Made by a program: the position numbers and the translations under genes | Shown here: in pieces, positions 20,831 to 33,100 of the stretch | Layout: every line of letters begins with the position of its first letter | Numbering within the stretch: the stretch's first letter is position 1 | Assembly: GCA_002778195.1 (NCBI GenBank) | Contig: PCDI01000009.1 | Location: 66,291 to 130,290 of the forward strand | Source of the DNA: Raffaelea ambrosiae | Taxonomy: Eukaryota > Ascomycota > Sordariomycetes > Ophiostomatales > Ophiostomataceae | Length of the DNA stretch: 64,000 nt | Reading direction: 5' to 3' | The notes under the pieces: model-generated | What the model was told of the DNA's origin: nothing | Database searches by the model: none | Seen by the model: the letters and a program-made list of their open reading frames with translations, nothing else

Positions 20831-23800
20831 TCAGATCCGGCCAGGCCCAGATTTGTATTTCTAATTTGCAAATGTCAGCACAAATCGATTGCCCAAAGAG
20901 AAGATGGAAGCGAGAGTCGCTACGTACATCCTCCGCACGTCTCAGGTTCTGCGGATCCAGGCTGTTAGTCGCACCCATCAATGTCTGCCCAATAGCCTTT
21001 GTTGCGCCGATGGCTGGCCGGAAGATAATCGTCGGCGCATGCTTGGCCACCACTTTTGCCGCTCCTGTGGCGCTCGTCGTTTCGCGAACTTCGGCTGGAA
21101 CTGCAATGATGGCATCCCGAGCAATGTGCAGATCTCTCGCAAGACTGCTGTACGCATGGTGCAGACCCTGCACCACGCCCGTCGGTTGGTCTGCGTACAG
21201 GCTGATTTGCTTTCTCTCGTCATCCGAGTCGTTCCCCCCTCCGTCTGCACTATGACCACCAACGTCACTGCTGATGCCCAGGCCACCGCCTCCTGACATA
21301 CCTCCTAGCTCGCCTTCCTTTTGCACAAGTATACCTTCTGCACCCTGAAGCACGTACTGCGTACCCGTGGCTACCTTTGCACCGAGCTTGACCAGCTCTG
21401 TTCCTGTCGACTTGGCAAAAGCAACGGCTCCCTTCGAGATGGATCGCACAATGCGCCCGTTGTGCCGATACTCCTGAATAGGGATTTCGATCAGGTCCTT
21501 GAACCCGCTGCCGACAGTGACCAGCGACCGTACTGGGGCCAGCCCAGCCAGTACACCCGGAAGTTGGTGTTGCTTGATGTCCGGCATCCAAATGTCGTTC
21601 AGCGTGTTGCCGAGTCGGTCAAAACCAGAGATTCCATAGATGATAGTGTGGCGTAAAGTCATCCGAGATCCATCCAGGATCAAAAAATTCATAAACTCGG
21701 TTGTATGGCCCGACCGCAACCCAGCGTAGTCTACGCGCTTCGGCTTGAAGTCCAGTTGCACCGGAATATCTCTGATTTCCGCCCGCTGGATAAATGGTAT
21801 GTCGCTGGGTGATGTATGCGTCGGCACTGCTGATTCGTCCTTGAACTCGAAAAACCGTGTGATGAAATCCAGCGCGTCCTGGTCTACATGCAATCGAAGT
21901 GGCAGCACGCTCACCTTGAGCACATATTCGGTGGCTGCAAGTTCGGGCACAGGCTTGACCAGCATCAGTTCGAGCCGCAACATATCGCCATCAATGGGCC
22001 GTTCGCCTGCGTCTCGATCATACGTCGCGAACTTCTTCCACGTGGACGTGGGGACATGGTCAAAGATATCCAAATCACGAACCCGAAAGTCAATTGAGGC
22101 CTGTGTTTCACCTGAGCCTGGAGGAAACACCACCACGTCTGCGGCGACTCCGCCCAACTCAAATGTGATCTTGTGACGCCGGCTTCGGTTCAGCTTCAGC
22201 TTCTTGGCTCGGCCATGACTCGGCCTGAGAGTGTGACCAGTCCCACCAGCACGAGCTGTCATAGCAGAAATAGTTGTGGCTGCCACAGACTCTGTTTCCG
22301 TATTGTCACCATAGAGGTTCTGGTTGATGACCTGGGTCAAGTCACGCGGATCATGGTTGGAAGGGATTCCAATGTAAATAGAATTGAAGAGGAAGTCTCC
22401 AATGACAGTCTCCTCTTCCTCTTCTTCTGCGTATGCGTTGTAATGATCGTGTCCGGATCGTCGGCGGTGGCGGGTCCTGAGATCGTAAGCCTTGGCCTCG
22501 ACCTCCTCAACAGTCTTCGCAATGGTGTCGCGCGTGTGCTGCCAGTCGTATCCGTCAAACAGGTTCCATATGAAATGCACGTCTCGCACACGAATTTGAA
22601 GAGGTGATTTGTCCATCTGGGCACCACCAAGAGACTTGTCATAGCCATTCCGAGTTGAGTTCCATCTGTTGGCAAGCGACAAACCCTCAGCAGCTGTTTC
22701 AGACGCCGTCCCGAAGAATCCGTCATCAACCTCAAGCTCATCGATTGTAGCAAGGTTTTCGCTCGGCTCTGCTCTATTGGCATGTTGTCTATTGAGCCCG
22801 TCATATTGATCAACACTTTGGGCTCTAGAGGCGGGCCCAGTCTCGGAAATAGACGAGGATGCGCTGAAAATCCGCTCAGCCACGGCTCCCTGCATCCCCT
22901 CGATATCCAAGTCGTCGTCGCCGAGTATCATGTCATCGTCGACAACTGATGGCAGGGATGCAACAGACTGTTCGAGATCCACGCGGCTCTGAAGGTAGCC
23001 GGACAAGGCACTGGGGTTTGTGAACCGTGCGCCGTATATGTCCTCGTCACTGAGAGCCTCTGGATCCTCCTCCTCCTCAAGAATGAAGTCCTCATCGAAA
23101 TTGTAGTTGCCCTCAGCGCGGCCAAAAGCATCAATCGAAATAGAAGCCAGAAGATCATTTACTGGCACCACTTCCGTCTTGAATTTTGCTTCCTTGTTGG
23201 GCGGCGTAGGTGGCTTGAGAGCATTTGCCAAGTTGATGAGAGTTTGCGTAGAATCTGCGCAGGTTTCGAGGACCAGGAGATCATCTCGCACTTCAAGCTC
23301 CATGGCCCTCTGGTCATCTTCCTTTGCTTCAGATATGTGGACCGAGACCCTTGCAGACGAGATTTGGCACACATCAACAAAGCCACGCGAGCAGAGCCGT
23401 GCAGTCATATCTGTACCGCGACCGGATGGTGGGTGGGATGTATGGCTATGCGCAAAAGTAGCATCCCTTTCCGCAGATATTGCCGAGACGTCGTCGATGA
23501 GAAGCAAAGCAACCTTGTTTAAATGGGCCACTGCATCGATGTCCTCGTCTTGTGGGAGCGTGGCCTGAACACGGGCATCTGCAAGCACAACATTCATCTT
23601 GGACACCAGTCCGAGTGGGTTCAGGCCGATGACACAATCGTGCAACGAGAGGTCGACGGCCGTTGGCTTCGCTGCAGTTTCTGGAACTCCTGCCAAGCCC
23701 TTCGGAACTGCCATGTTTCGGGCATCCATCGATGGCTCATCTGAAGATACATCACTCGGGGTTTTTGGCTGCGCGTGGCCACTTGCTATGGCTGAATGCG

Positions 23801-26800
23801 CTTTCTCTCCCAGATTAGCCACTGATGCAGCCAGACTAGCCTCAAAGTCCTGTGGCGTGGCATCTTCCGCGAGCCCAAGGAGGTCCATAAGGGTCGGCAC
23901 ACGATATTCGATATTCAGCCCCCAAAGTTTGATCTTGATGACAGGCTCGATGTCGTTTCCAATGATCCGCATCATCAATGCTGGAAGTGGCTGCGTCAAC
24001 GCTGTATTTCCCAAAGGCTTTGTAGGCGCTGATGGGGTAGTCGTCGCCAACATGGCGGAACTCCCAATCAATTCTTCAGTTTCGTTCCGAAGTAAAGAAA
24101 GAGAACCCGTGGCAATGGAAACCAGCGAGGGTATGGTAATATGAGCCAGTTCGAGGTCAGTGAGCTTGGTACGAAGAGCACCCATCTTGCCTCCAATGTT
24201 TGCTGATATGTTGAGTCGGTAAAACCGCCCGAGGGTCAACAATCCAGGCCGGTCATCTTCCGGCAGATACTTGGCAACAGTACCAAGCCTCGCAATTTCT
24301 TCTCCCAAGGCCGGCAGACATGACAGTTGAGCTAGGTTGTGCATCTGCGCATTCAAATCGTCGACGCTGACACGAAGAAGTGGGCCATTTCGTCGCTGCC
24401 GGAGTAACGTGTCGACCATAATAACATCGTCCCTCTCGTCAAACCTCACTTTGGATGGCGTAATCAGCTCGAGAAGACGCTCCAGATCCTTATCTTTAGG
24501 TGTGTTCAAGTACTCGAGTCTTGTGTTGATAATGTCGACTGTCACGGGAGGCTCTCCTTGGGAATTGCGCAGGTAGGGACCTGTAAGACGAACCCGGCTA
24601 ACACCCACGCCAATGCCTTCCTCTCTGCTGACAGCTTTCACGGCACTCGAGTCGAGGGCAACACTGCAGTCCTTGCCAATAAGCTCGACGTGAACACCGC
24701 CTATTCTCATGTCGACCTTGTTCTCGGCGGCAACAGATTCGTCATCCGGGACGATGGGCGCATCAAATCGTACACCACGTTGCTTTTGCGTGGACGCTCC
24801 CCTGATGTTCTTCTGCGGGAGTGCTGCCACGCTCAATTTTGCAGGCGTCATACAGCCAATGGAAGATGATCCCATGTTCAAAAAGCTACTCAGACCGCCA
24901 AACCAACTAAATGTCTCGTCCAGTCTTTGTAGGTCCATCGATATGAGAAGCGGGAGGGTATTGATCTCACATTTTGTCGAACCCGAAGACTGTACTATTT
25001 TGACAGACATGTCGTCCCCAGCCGGCGGGAATGCATCTCGAACCGATGCTCGGAGCGGAGTGTGCTGGTCGAATGACAGTATGTCACTGTCAACATAGCC
25101 GAATCGGAAGCGCTGCAGACCAACTGATACTTCTGTGGATGGTCGTGGGGTATCGACAGTAGGTGGTCCGGGTGACAAAGACACGCCAATCGCGAGACTC
25201 TCTAATGTCATTTGCAGGAGGATGTCTCTAGTCAGGTCCAAATGCGACGAACTGGACACGCTGAAAAATCGTTCAGCGGTGTCGGCCATGCCAGCAAGCT
25301 TGTCAAGTAACAAAATAGAGATCTTCTCAGCGTGAACTTTGATATCTGTAGTTGCTGACGGCATAGCAACATTGTTGCTGTTCTTGGCTCCCTGTGCAGC
25401 CACTTCACTGTCATCTCGTTGGTTCTGGGCACCCGACTTGAAGGGTTGTAAAAGCTCAGAGACAACCATCGCAAGTAGAAATCCAATGGAAGCATCGAAG
25501 AAAATCTCCAATGGTGCTAGGTTCACTTCTATGGATTTGTCGCTTTCGGGCACTTGATTTGCCGCATCGGCGTCGTGCTTCTGGTCGCTTTCGCTGCCAT
25601 CTCGGTACGTTGACGAGGGGCCTGCAGTGGAATAAACAGAGAATGCACCTGGGAGATGCGGAGAAACAGACTTGGCCATGTCCTCGCTGAGGTGCTCGGG
25701 CGAGAAGGGTTGGGTAATTTGGTGATTAGAAGGTATATAGATTGATATGTACTTGAGGGACAAAATCTTCTTCGCTAGGCGTGTTCCTGCAGGGCCCTTG
25801 GGTGTAGCAGCAGCGTCAAGCTGTTCTTCAAGCTCCTCATTCTCGCCGTGTTCCGATTCAGCGCCAGCCGAAACCGGCGCGACGGGAGGTGTAGGAACAC
25901 TGTCGAGATCGCATCCCCTCCCTTCAAAGGGATTATGGATGGGCGGAGTTGCTGGTTTCTGTTCGCTGCTAATATTGAGGCCGTGAATGGCATCGACTGC
26001 CTGGGACGATTGGTGAGCGTCGTCATCATATTCATCAGCCTCCCAAGCACCGGGTATCGCATTCCGTGCTGGCCGAGGTTCTGCTTGAGAAAATGCACTC
26101 ATGTACATGCTCTCAGCCTCCTCATGGCTGAATACATGGGACTCGGTAAGGTCATTTGTCCGTCTTGCAGTTTGAACGGGTTGGTCCATGCTCGAGTGAA
26201 ACGAATCTTCCAATGCAAGTGTTTGCGAAACCAGGTCGTTGGGTTCATGCTGTACATGGCCAGCCTCTTCTTGTGAGGCCGGAGGAGCACTGATTGTGGA
26301 ATGAGTGGGCAGTTGTAGTTGAGGCTCAGCATTCGATGTGTGCCATGATATGCCAGCTGCAATAGTAGGCTGCAAGGTATGCATAGGCGAATCCAGAAGA
26401 GGTTCCCCATAGAGTGAGGCCCTGGGTGTGGAAAAGGACGACGCTGCTTCAGGAGCTGCCCCTGGTCCAAATTCCTCGTCGCTCGGCCCAGGCGCAGGCT
26501 CACCGCTTCCGCCTCCAAGGTCGTAGGGTATGTTGAATGCGTCTTCACTGTCTTGCAGAGCGTACCGTCTCTCTGGTCCGGCAGATGAGACGGACGCCAT
26601 CGAGTCTGTCATTTCTTCTGTCACGTTGTGATGCTGAGTCCTCCGGGGGGGGTCAGAAACGTCATTTTGGGAAATAACTGGCTCTCGAAGGGGGCGAAAC
26701 CCTTCTGCAGAAGACGCCGTCGAGGAGCGAGATTGGGCACCTTTGGAAGGCATCGCGGGCGATCGCGATGACAGCGAAGATGGCATCGAGGGTGACCGAG

Positions 26801-27787
26801 CTAGTGTGGAAAAGACATTTGCCTCAGATATCAGGAATGCAGACACATCGACCAAGGAAACATGGCGTTTTCCATTCTTCGGCGACAGCCTAGGCACATC
26901 ATCCGTCGTGGTCCCACCAGCCACATCGCCAAAACCATTCCCCGGTCCGATCGTTGCTGTTGTCACGCCCTCGATGTTTATTTGGGATAGCACCAATTGA
27001 AATGTGACGGGTTCCGTACTGGGTTCGGAAGACTCTCTGTCGACCGCAACATCTACCTCAAGCTGAAATGTAACCCCCTCGATGCTGGTCTGTACGCGGT
27101 CGATGATGCCCTGAAGAAACCCGGCAAAGAACGATGGCAGGTTTAGAGCCTGTCCTGTTCCGAGCGTCTGTGATGCTGAGGAGGCCGTGTCATCGTCGCT
27201 GTCCAGCTCGCCACTAAGTCCCATAGCCGCAGATTCATCCAGACGTTTCTCGTGCGATTCCGCGACCAGCGCATCTCGGAGGGCCTCTGTTTCGCTGGAA
27301 GGCTGTAGTTGTAGAAACGACTGGGCAAGATCCACAGCAGATGGAACAGCTGGTGATTGGGCATCAGCGGCAGTTTTGTCCTTCTCCTTGCTCTCTTCGG
27401 CTTTAGACGAGACTTTGAGATAGACATCGGCGCCGGCGACTTCTAGCTGGATGGGACTCGAGTATATGTCGACGGGGAGGGTAATGCGGAGGTTGGCAAC
27501 TTTGGCTTTTCGAATACCAAAATTGGTTGGAAGATTGAGGAGCTTCTGCAGTTTCTAGAGAAACATATATATCAGTATTGAGTTTCTTCCTCATACGAAG
27601 CGTGCCTATTTACCTTCAGTTGCAGGCCAACATCCCGGAACTCCAGCACCGTATTCATGCCCCAGGCGACGTCGAGATTATCGAGATCCATGGAATCGGT
27701 ATCGAACACGTCGGCCTGGGAAATGGCATATCGTACCAGCCGTTTCGGCATGCTCGAGTTCCGGAACGATTCGAATAGCCCGGCCAT
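20831..27787 (-). CDS. ATG2: Autophagy-related protein 2 (lipid-transfer protein)
   Basis: Exons 27787-27614, 27554-20928 and 20860-20831 give about 2276 aa, normal for filamentous-fungal Atg2. The N-terminus is the chorein-like lipid-transfer head: MAGLFESFRNSSMPKRLVRY, then DNLDVAWGMNTVLEFRDVGL, KLQKLLNLPTNFGIRKAKVA and LRITLPVDIYSS. A long Ser/Glu-rich variable region follows (about residues 200-600). The conserved C-terminal region has DIPVQLDFKPKRVDYAGLRS, GISGFDRLGNTLNDIWMPDI and GVLAGLAPVRSLVTVGSGFK, ending APTIIFRPAIGATKAIGQTL and RRAEDKYKSGPGRI. Atg2 bridges ER and phagophore with Atg9/Atg18 and transfers phospholipid. The last exon of 30 nt is chosen because it restores the family ending EDKYK; intron 20861-20927 has GTACGT and TTAG ends. 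Confidence 0.95.
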
Positions 27788-28719
27788 GGTGAATAGCAAC
27801 CGTCGCTCCGAAAGCCACCGCTCTGGAATATGAGACGATTAAGTGACAGGATTTCGAAGTAGGCACAGTCGCAGGTGCATCACCAGGACATGGGGCGGGT
27901 CAGGGTAGTCGTCGCAGCAATGGGCATGGAAAGCTGCAGGCGGCCGGTGGCGAAGGTCATTCTTGTCTGCAGGTGGCCGCTGCGGTGATAGTTAAAGCCA
28001 GGCGGCAAGAGTCAGCCCCGTGGTGTCGAAGTTTGGCAAGGAAACGGAAACAGGGCGGATGCGAAAAGACGCGGCGTCTGGCGCAATAGCTGGTAGTTCT
28101 GGCCTGTTCGCCCGAGCGGTTTGGCCATGAACTGCCAGCAAATAGCGAACAGAGACAAACAGGCCGGTATTGGGTATCTTACGTACGTCCAGGCTGGCAC
28201 TGTTGTCATATGCCTGAATAGCGGTGGGGCGTCTGGCGTCAGAGCGAGCGTGCTGCACATACTCGAACCTCGTAGTTAGTTAGTGCCAGCATTTGACCCC
28301 ACATCTGATAAGCGATAACGGGCACCCTCGTCGGGTCAATCGATCGTCAGTCAGTCAGTCTTTCTATGTCACGTGGAATATCACGAACACTTCTTCAATA
28401 TGCTGGCTGGTAATTTACAGGGAAATCCGAGGGCGTTTAGCTTATTAGAGAGCACGTGACTTAGTTTAAAGGAGGGGCGTACGCTAAACTTTTTGTACGC
28501 CGCGTATATCTCTAGCAATGCCCGGAAAAGAGCGCCATTCCCCCCAAACTCACCCGCCTCCCCTTCGCAACTGCCTGACAACTTAAACTCAACACACGCA
28601 ACATAATAACTGCACTACGCCAGAAAAAAACGCAGTGCTCGACACAAAGTATCATCACTCGTCGCATCACCCCATCGACGCTCTTTTTTTCCCTCGCGCC
28701 CGAGCCGATCTCCACGACG
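27788..28719. other. Divergent promoter region ATG2/NMN adenylyltransferase
   Basis: About 930 bp with no credible gene. It contains CACGTG at 28371 and 28454, GTAAGATAC on the minus strand at 28174-28182, and a short (AGTC)n near 28346. Confidence 0.5.
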
Positions 28720-30054
28720 ATGTCGGCCCCTCGCAATTTCCAGCAGCAGGAGGCTCTGCCGCATGCGGACCAGCAACTCCAGCAGCCACAGCTCCAGCAG
28801 CAGCCACAAGACCAGACAACCCAGACAACCCAAGATGGCCAGGCCACCGATGCCGCTGCCTACACATTCCCAACATATCGTCTGTGGACGCAAAAGGACG
28901 TAAACAAGACGCCGCTGGTGCTCGTCGTGTGCGGCTCGTTCAGGTTTGTGTTCGGTGACTCCCTCAGCCTTCTCTGTGTTCCCCGCAGAGTTGCCTATTA
29001 CTAACTGCATCTTGTTTTCTCTTGACACAGTCCGATCACCATTATGCGTAAGACTTTTTTTTCCTCTTTTGCCTCCTTCTTTTTCTTCCAATGTTTTTGC
29101 TGCGCTGTTATCGCTGTTCCTCTCTTGCTAACATCAACAGACTTGCGCATGTGCGAGATGGCCTACGATTGGGTGCGCATGGTCGAGGACAGCTACGAAG
29201 TCGTCGGCATCTATCTGTCTCCCGTGTCCGGTACGTACCGCCTCCAACGACCATGCGATCGTCAAATATATGGATGTGCCTCCGACTGACCATGTTTGTT
29301 TTCTTCTGTAACAGATGCCTACAAGAAAGCCAATCTGGCCGAGGCCCGCCACAGGTATGCCGCCTGACCCTCAGGCCACTGGTCCAAGGCTGACTGCCGG
29401 GCGACACAACCCAAGCGGCGGCAATGCAGATTGGATCAGCGCAGAGCTTGTTACTGACTGCTGTGTGCTAGAATCCGCATGTGCGAGTTGGCCGTCGAAG
29501 ACACGACCAACTGCGTCATGGTCGATCCCTGGGAGGCCAACCAGCCGCGGTACGTGCCGACGGCGCAGGTGCTCGACCACTTCCGCAGCGAGATCAATGA
29601 CATCCGTGGCGGCATTCTCGACAGCACTGGCACCTCGCGCAAGCAGGCCCGCGTGGCCCTGCTGTGCGGTGCCGACCTGATGCATTCCATGAGCACACCC
29701 GGTCTGTGGAGCCCCGACGACCTGGACCGCATCCTCGGCGGCAGCGGCCTGTACGTGGTCGAGCGCCACGGCACCGACCTGGAGGACGCCAAGGAAGCTC
29801 TCAGCAAGTGGACAGACAACATCTCGGTCATCCCCCAAGGTGTGCCAATAGATCTGTCGTCGACTAAGGTTCGCCTCTTCCTGCACAAGGGCATGAGCAT
29901 CCGGTACTTTGTGCCCAACCAAGTTATCAACTACATTCACGAGAACGGCCTCTACGGCGCGAGCAAGGGCGATATGTCGCCCAAGCAGGCTGCTGCCGCA
30001 CACCCAGACAAGGGCAAGGCTGCCTCTAGTTCTACCCTGTTTGAGCCCCGGTGA
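28720..30054 (+). CDS. NMA1: Nicotinamide/nicotinate mononucleotide adenylyltransferase
   Basis: Exons 28720-28943, 29031-29047 (17 nt), 29141-29230, 29315-29354 and 29472-30054 give 317 aa. It catalyses NMN or NaMN + ATP to NAD or NaAD, the shared last adenylation of salvage and de novo NAD synthesis. The nucleotidyltransferase signature is rebuilt across two introns: CGSFSPITIMHLRMCEMA (G-x-F-x-P-x-T-x-x-H). Further conserved parts are VVGIYLSPVSDAYKKANLA, RIRMCELA, LCGADLMHSM, and the C-terminal DLSSTKVRLFLHKGMSIRY with FVPNQVINYI. The N-terminal 40 residues are Gln-rich and not conserved. All five exon phases close. Confidence 0.94.
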
Positions 30055-31466
30055 CACTGTTTATGAAACCGTGAAGGTGCTGGGCACTCTGTGGCTGCTC
30101 TTTGCATTCGCTTACACGCATATTTCCGGACGCGCACACGCACGACTCAGCATGGACTTGGCAACATAAATCGTGCATCGACAAGACCGATGCTTGAAAC
30201 GCTATTTTACGCTATGCTTTTGATTTTCGTCTTCTAGCCGACGCTTTACTGCTCGACTACACCTTTACCCTCTTACACTGAAAAGCGGTTGTTTTCTTTA
30301 TTTTCTTTGTTTTTTTTTTTCGAATATATGGGATGGACTACTGCATGCTTTTTACGTTTCCAATGTGTTTTTTTATTACGTCTTTTGCATCTTCTCTTGG
30401 TCTCTTTCCTTTGTCGGCAGCTATTATCTGCCTCGCTGAGTCACAGGCAGCACTGTCTAGAGAAAGAGGGCGGCGATCGGAAGTCATTTCCGCGGAGGGC
30501 GCGCGAGTTTTTGGGTATACCTTTTGTCGAGTTTTATTCGAATTTTTTTATTAAATTTTCTCCACTACTTTCTGGTTTATCTTACATTTCTTGTCTTCTT
30601 TTTCTTGTCCTTCTTCACAACGACCTGGCGACAGGATGCTTCCGGAGCTGCCAGTAACATGCAGTCCACGGACCTTTTGGCCACCTGCATACGCATTTTC
30701 TTTTGCTTTTGTCTATGTATCCTGAATGCATGTTTTTTTTTTGTTGTTTATTTTTTTTTGTTTCCATGGGATGCAATTGTAGGATTGAAAGATCACTGTT
30801 TCCTCGTTGTCTTGGTCTCACTCTTCGTCTTGCGCGGTTTCTTTACTGGGCCTCTGGTATACTTCGCTATGGGTGCTGTGGTCTAAGCGATAGTGACTGT
30901 TACATCCACTAACGTCCCCGGATGTTGGGCGTTGAAGTTCCAGACCCTATGCGCCGTAATGGACGCTGTAATTATCCCCCGAGCTTTGATTAATACACCG
31001 CAGGCGTTTCGGCGCCAGACCCCGAGACCGGCGCCGCTATTACGTCATCGCTGCGGGACAGTTGAAATTTTTAACGAGCTTATAGTGTGGCACCACCAGT
31101 GATCACACCTGAGTCTTCGTTTTTTTTTTTTTTTGTCTTTGGGTTAATTTTTGTTTTGCGTTGTTTTTTCTATCTGGCTAGAAGCCAGGAGGTCGATATA
31201 AGACACGCTCGGCATACAGCGCGTACCTGGCATTCTTGTGTATCTTAATTCCGGTTGTTTTGGTTCTTGTCGGCTAGCAAGCGAATCCACTGCGTCTTTT
31301 ACTTACATTTCCACTTCCCAGAGGCATTTTGTCAGCATCTGTTTCACCCTAATCGGTGCTTATTGTTCTTACAGGCTATCTCTCTCTCTGCTACTAGTCC
31401 CAAAGCACCACGTCTATGCACCGGGCTTCCTGAGACCTGGGACCCCAGGACTAGTCGTCCGATTCA
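30055..31466. other. Convergent intergenic region, T-rich
   Basis: 1.4 kb between NMA1 (+) and the amine oxidase (-). It has many T homopolymers on the plus strand (for example 30310-30320, 30730-30740 and 31120-31134). Frames here are low-complexity Phe/Leu/Cys strings and are not credible genes. Confidence 0.5.
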
Positions 31467-33100
31467 CTACCTGGCCTGTCGTCTCTCGAAGGATTCCCGG
31501 ATCCGGTTGGCAACCGTTTCACCACTCACGTATGCCCCCGTAACCGTTCCCAGCGACACAAATGGTGCCGTATGCTCGCCAGCAAGCCAAAGCCCTCGCG
31601 ACGGCACACCCTCCCGCATAGCCACGATATCCTCATCCCCCGCCTCGAGACCGACCTGGAAGTTGCTGTAGCTCCCATTTCCGGCCAGATCGTCTAAAAG
31701 CCAGCTCGATGCGAGACAACCGGTAGGCTGGCACGCTGCCAATGTTTCGTCGTAATGCGGCAGGCGTGAATAAAACGGATGGAAGTAGTCCAGAATGAGC
31801 TTGTTTCTCCCTTCATCGTCACTCTGGTTGAATTCAGCGAGTGCGTTCACAAGGTGTTTTGACTGGTCGCCAAAAGTATAAAACAAAAGAGTCGGGTGTG
31901 CTACCTCAGCCGGGAGGGAACTGAGATCCACGGCTTCTTGTGGCCAGCGGGATTGGTTGGAAGCGTGTGCGTACAGTCCTGGGGCGAGCCACTGACAAAA
32001 CCCACGCACGGCCCTGCCCGAGTCGTCCGGAGACTGCCAGAACGCTTCGGAAAACGAGATGTGAACCTTCTCGAGTGAGCCGTAGCCAACGCTTTGAATG
32101 GCTTTGCAGAGACGAGCGGGGAGCGGGGGCTCGAAAGCCTGCAGGTTGCGCTTCAGCCATCCCAGTGGCGAAGTGACCACAACTTCGTCAAACTTAAACG
32201 ATTCCCCACTGGAAGTGACAACAGTTACCTGTTCCTCGATACTGGCACCAGGTTTTCCCGCAATCTGCATCACTACCTTCCCGAGCTGGATTGCGCCCTG
32301 TTGAAGAACGGGTTTTGCTATTTTGTCAAGCACTTTCTTGTACGTCTCCGCACAGAACAGGTTTTCTGTTTGGTCAGCTATGCATAGACGACCATGATAT
32401 GAGGAGCACAGCGCCTTACCGCCCTCAATGCACTCCTCCAGCCAAAAGTACTTTAGACTTTGCCGTTCAATGGGACTACCAACAAACGCCCCCCAGAAGT
32501 CAGCAGCCTGTAGAGTGCGTGAGCGACGAGTTTCGCAGTCTGGTGTAGGATCTGGGATGGCCTCGTGAAGCCTCGCGATGAAGAAATCCCGCAGGCTGTC
32601 TTTGGTGTCTATCTCGGCGCAGTGTTCCCTGGAATACGCAAAGGCCTCTTCGATGATCGTCCACATAACCGTGAACAATGCAATACCGTCAGCGGGAGGT
32701 AGCAGAGCACCATTCTCGTCAAATACTCCTCCTCCCAGTTCGGCCCCATTTTCGTCCATATCTGGGTCGGTAGCCAATGTCTGCGTTTCTTTGACGATGT
32801 CATAGATGGGGTTTTCTTTGGTACCGTGAATCCAATTGGGCCCCATGTCAACAAGGATCCCGTTGGGCATTCGCTCCTGGTGCAATCGACCGCCCACGCG
32901 GTTACGTCCCTCTAGAACCGTTACTTTGAAGCCATGCTGCACTAAAACATCGGCACACCTTAGCCCAGCGATCCCCGCGCCGACTATGCCAACATGTGGC
33001 TTGCCTCGTGGGCTGTTCCGCTGTGTCTAATGCAGCGTGAGCTCGTACTGTTAGGTAGCAAATCGGTTCATATATCAGTGTGCTTTCTGACCTGGAGCAT
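31467..33100 (-). CDS. FAD-dependent amine oxidase (polyamine oxidase/Fms1-like)
   Basis: Exon 2 is 33020-31467. A 9-nt exon 1 (33100-33092, M-L-Q) is inferred because a stop precedes exon 2 in frame and the intron 33021-33091 has GT/AG ends; total about 520 aa. The dinucleotide fold is HVGIVGAGIAGLRCADVLV, followed by LEGRNRVGGRLHQER (FAD ribose/pyrophosphate binding) and MGPNWIHGTKENPIYD. The C-terminal flavin motif is GLWLAGEHTAPFVSLGTVTG followed by AYVSGETVANRI. The substrate-side region includes DEVVVTSPLGWLKRN. These features fit flavin amine oxidases acting on spermine/spermidine or related amines, giving H2O2. No clear C-terminal peroxisomal signal (ends RRQAR). The start exon is the least certain part. 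Confidence 0.85.

Noticed and set aside
798..28280. GCTAACTA-like octamer seen several times
   Set aside because: About five copies against about two expected by chance in the window; not convincing without genome-wide counts.
28346..28361. Short AGTC repeat as regulatory element
   Set aside because: Only about four units; too short to separate from chance.
30289..30886. Overlapping Phe/Leu/Cys-rich frames after NMA1
   Set aside because: Products of T-rich sequence; they mimic membrane segments but have no supporting structure.
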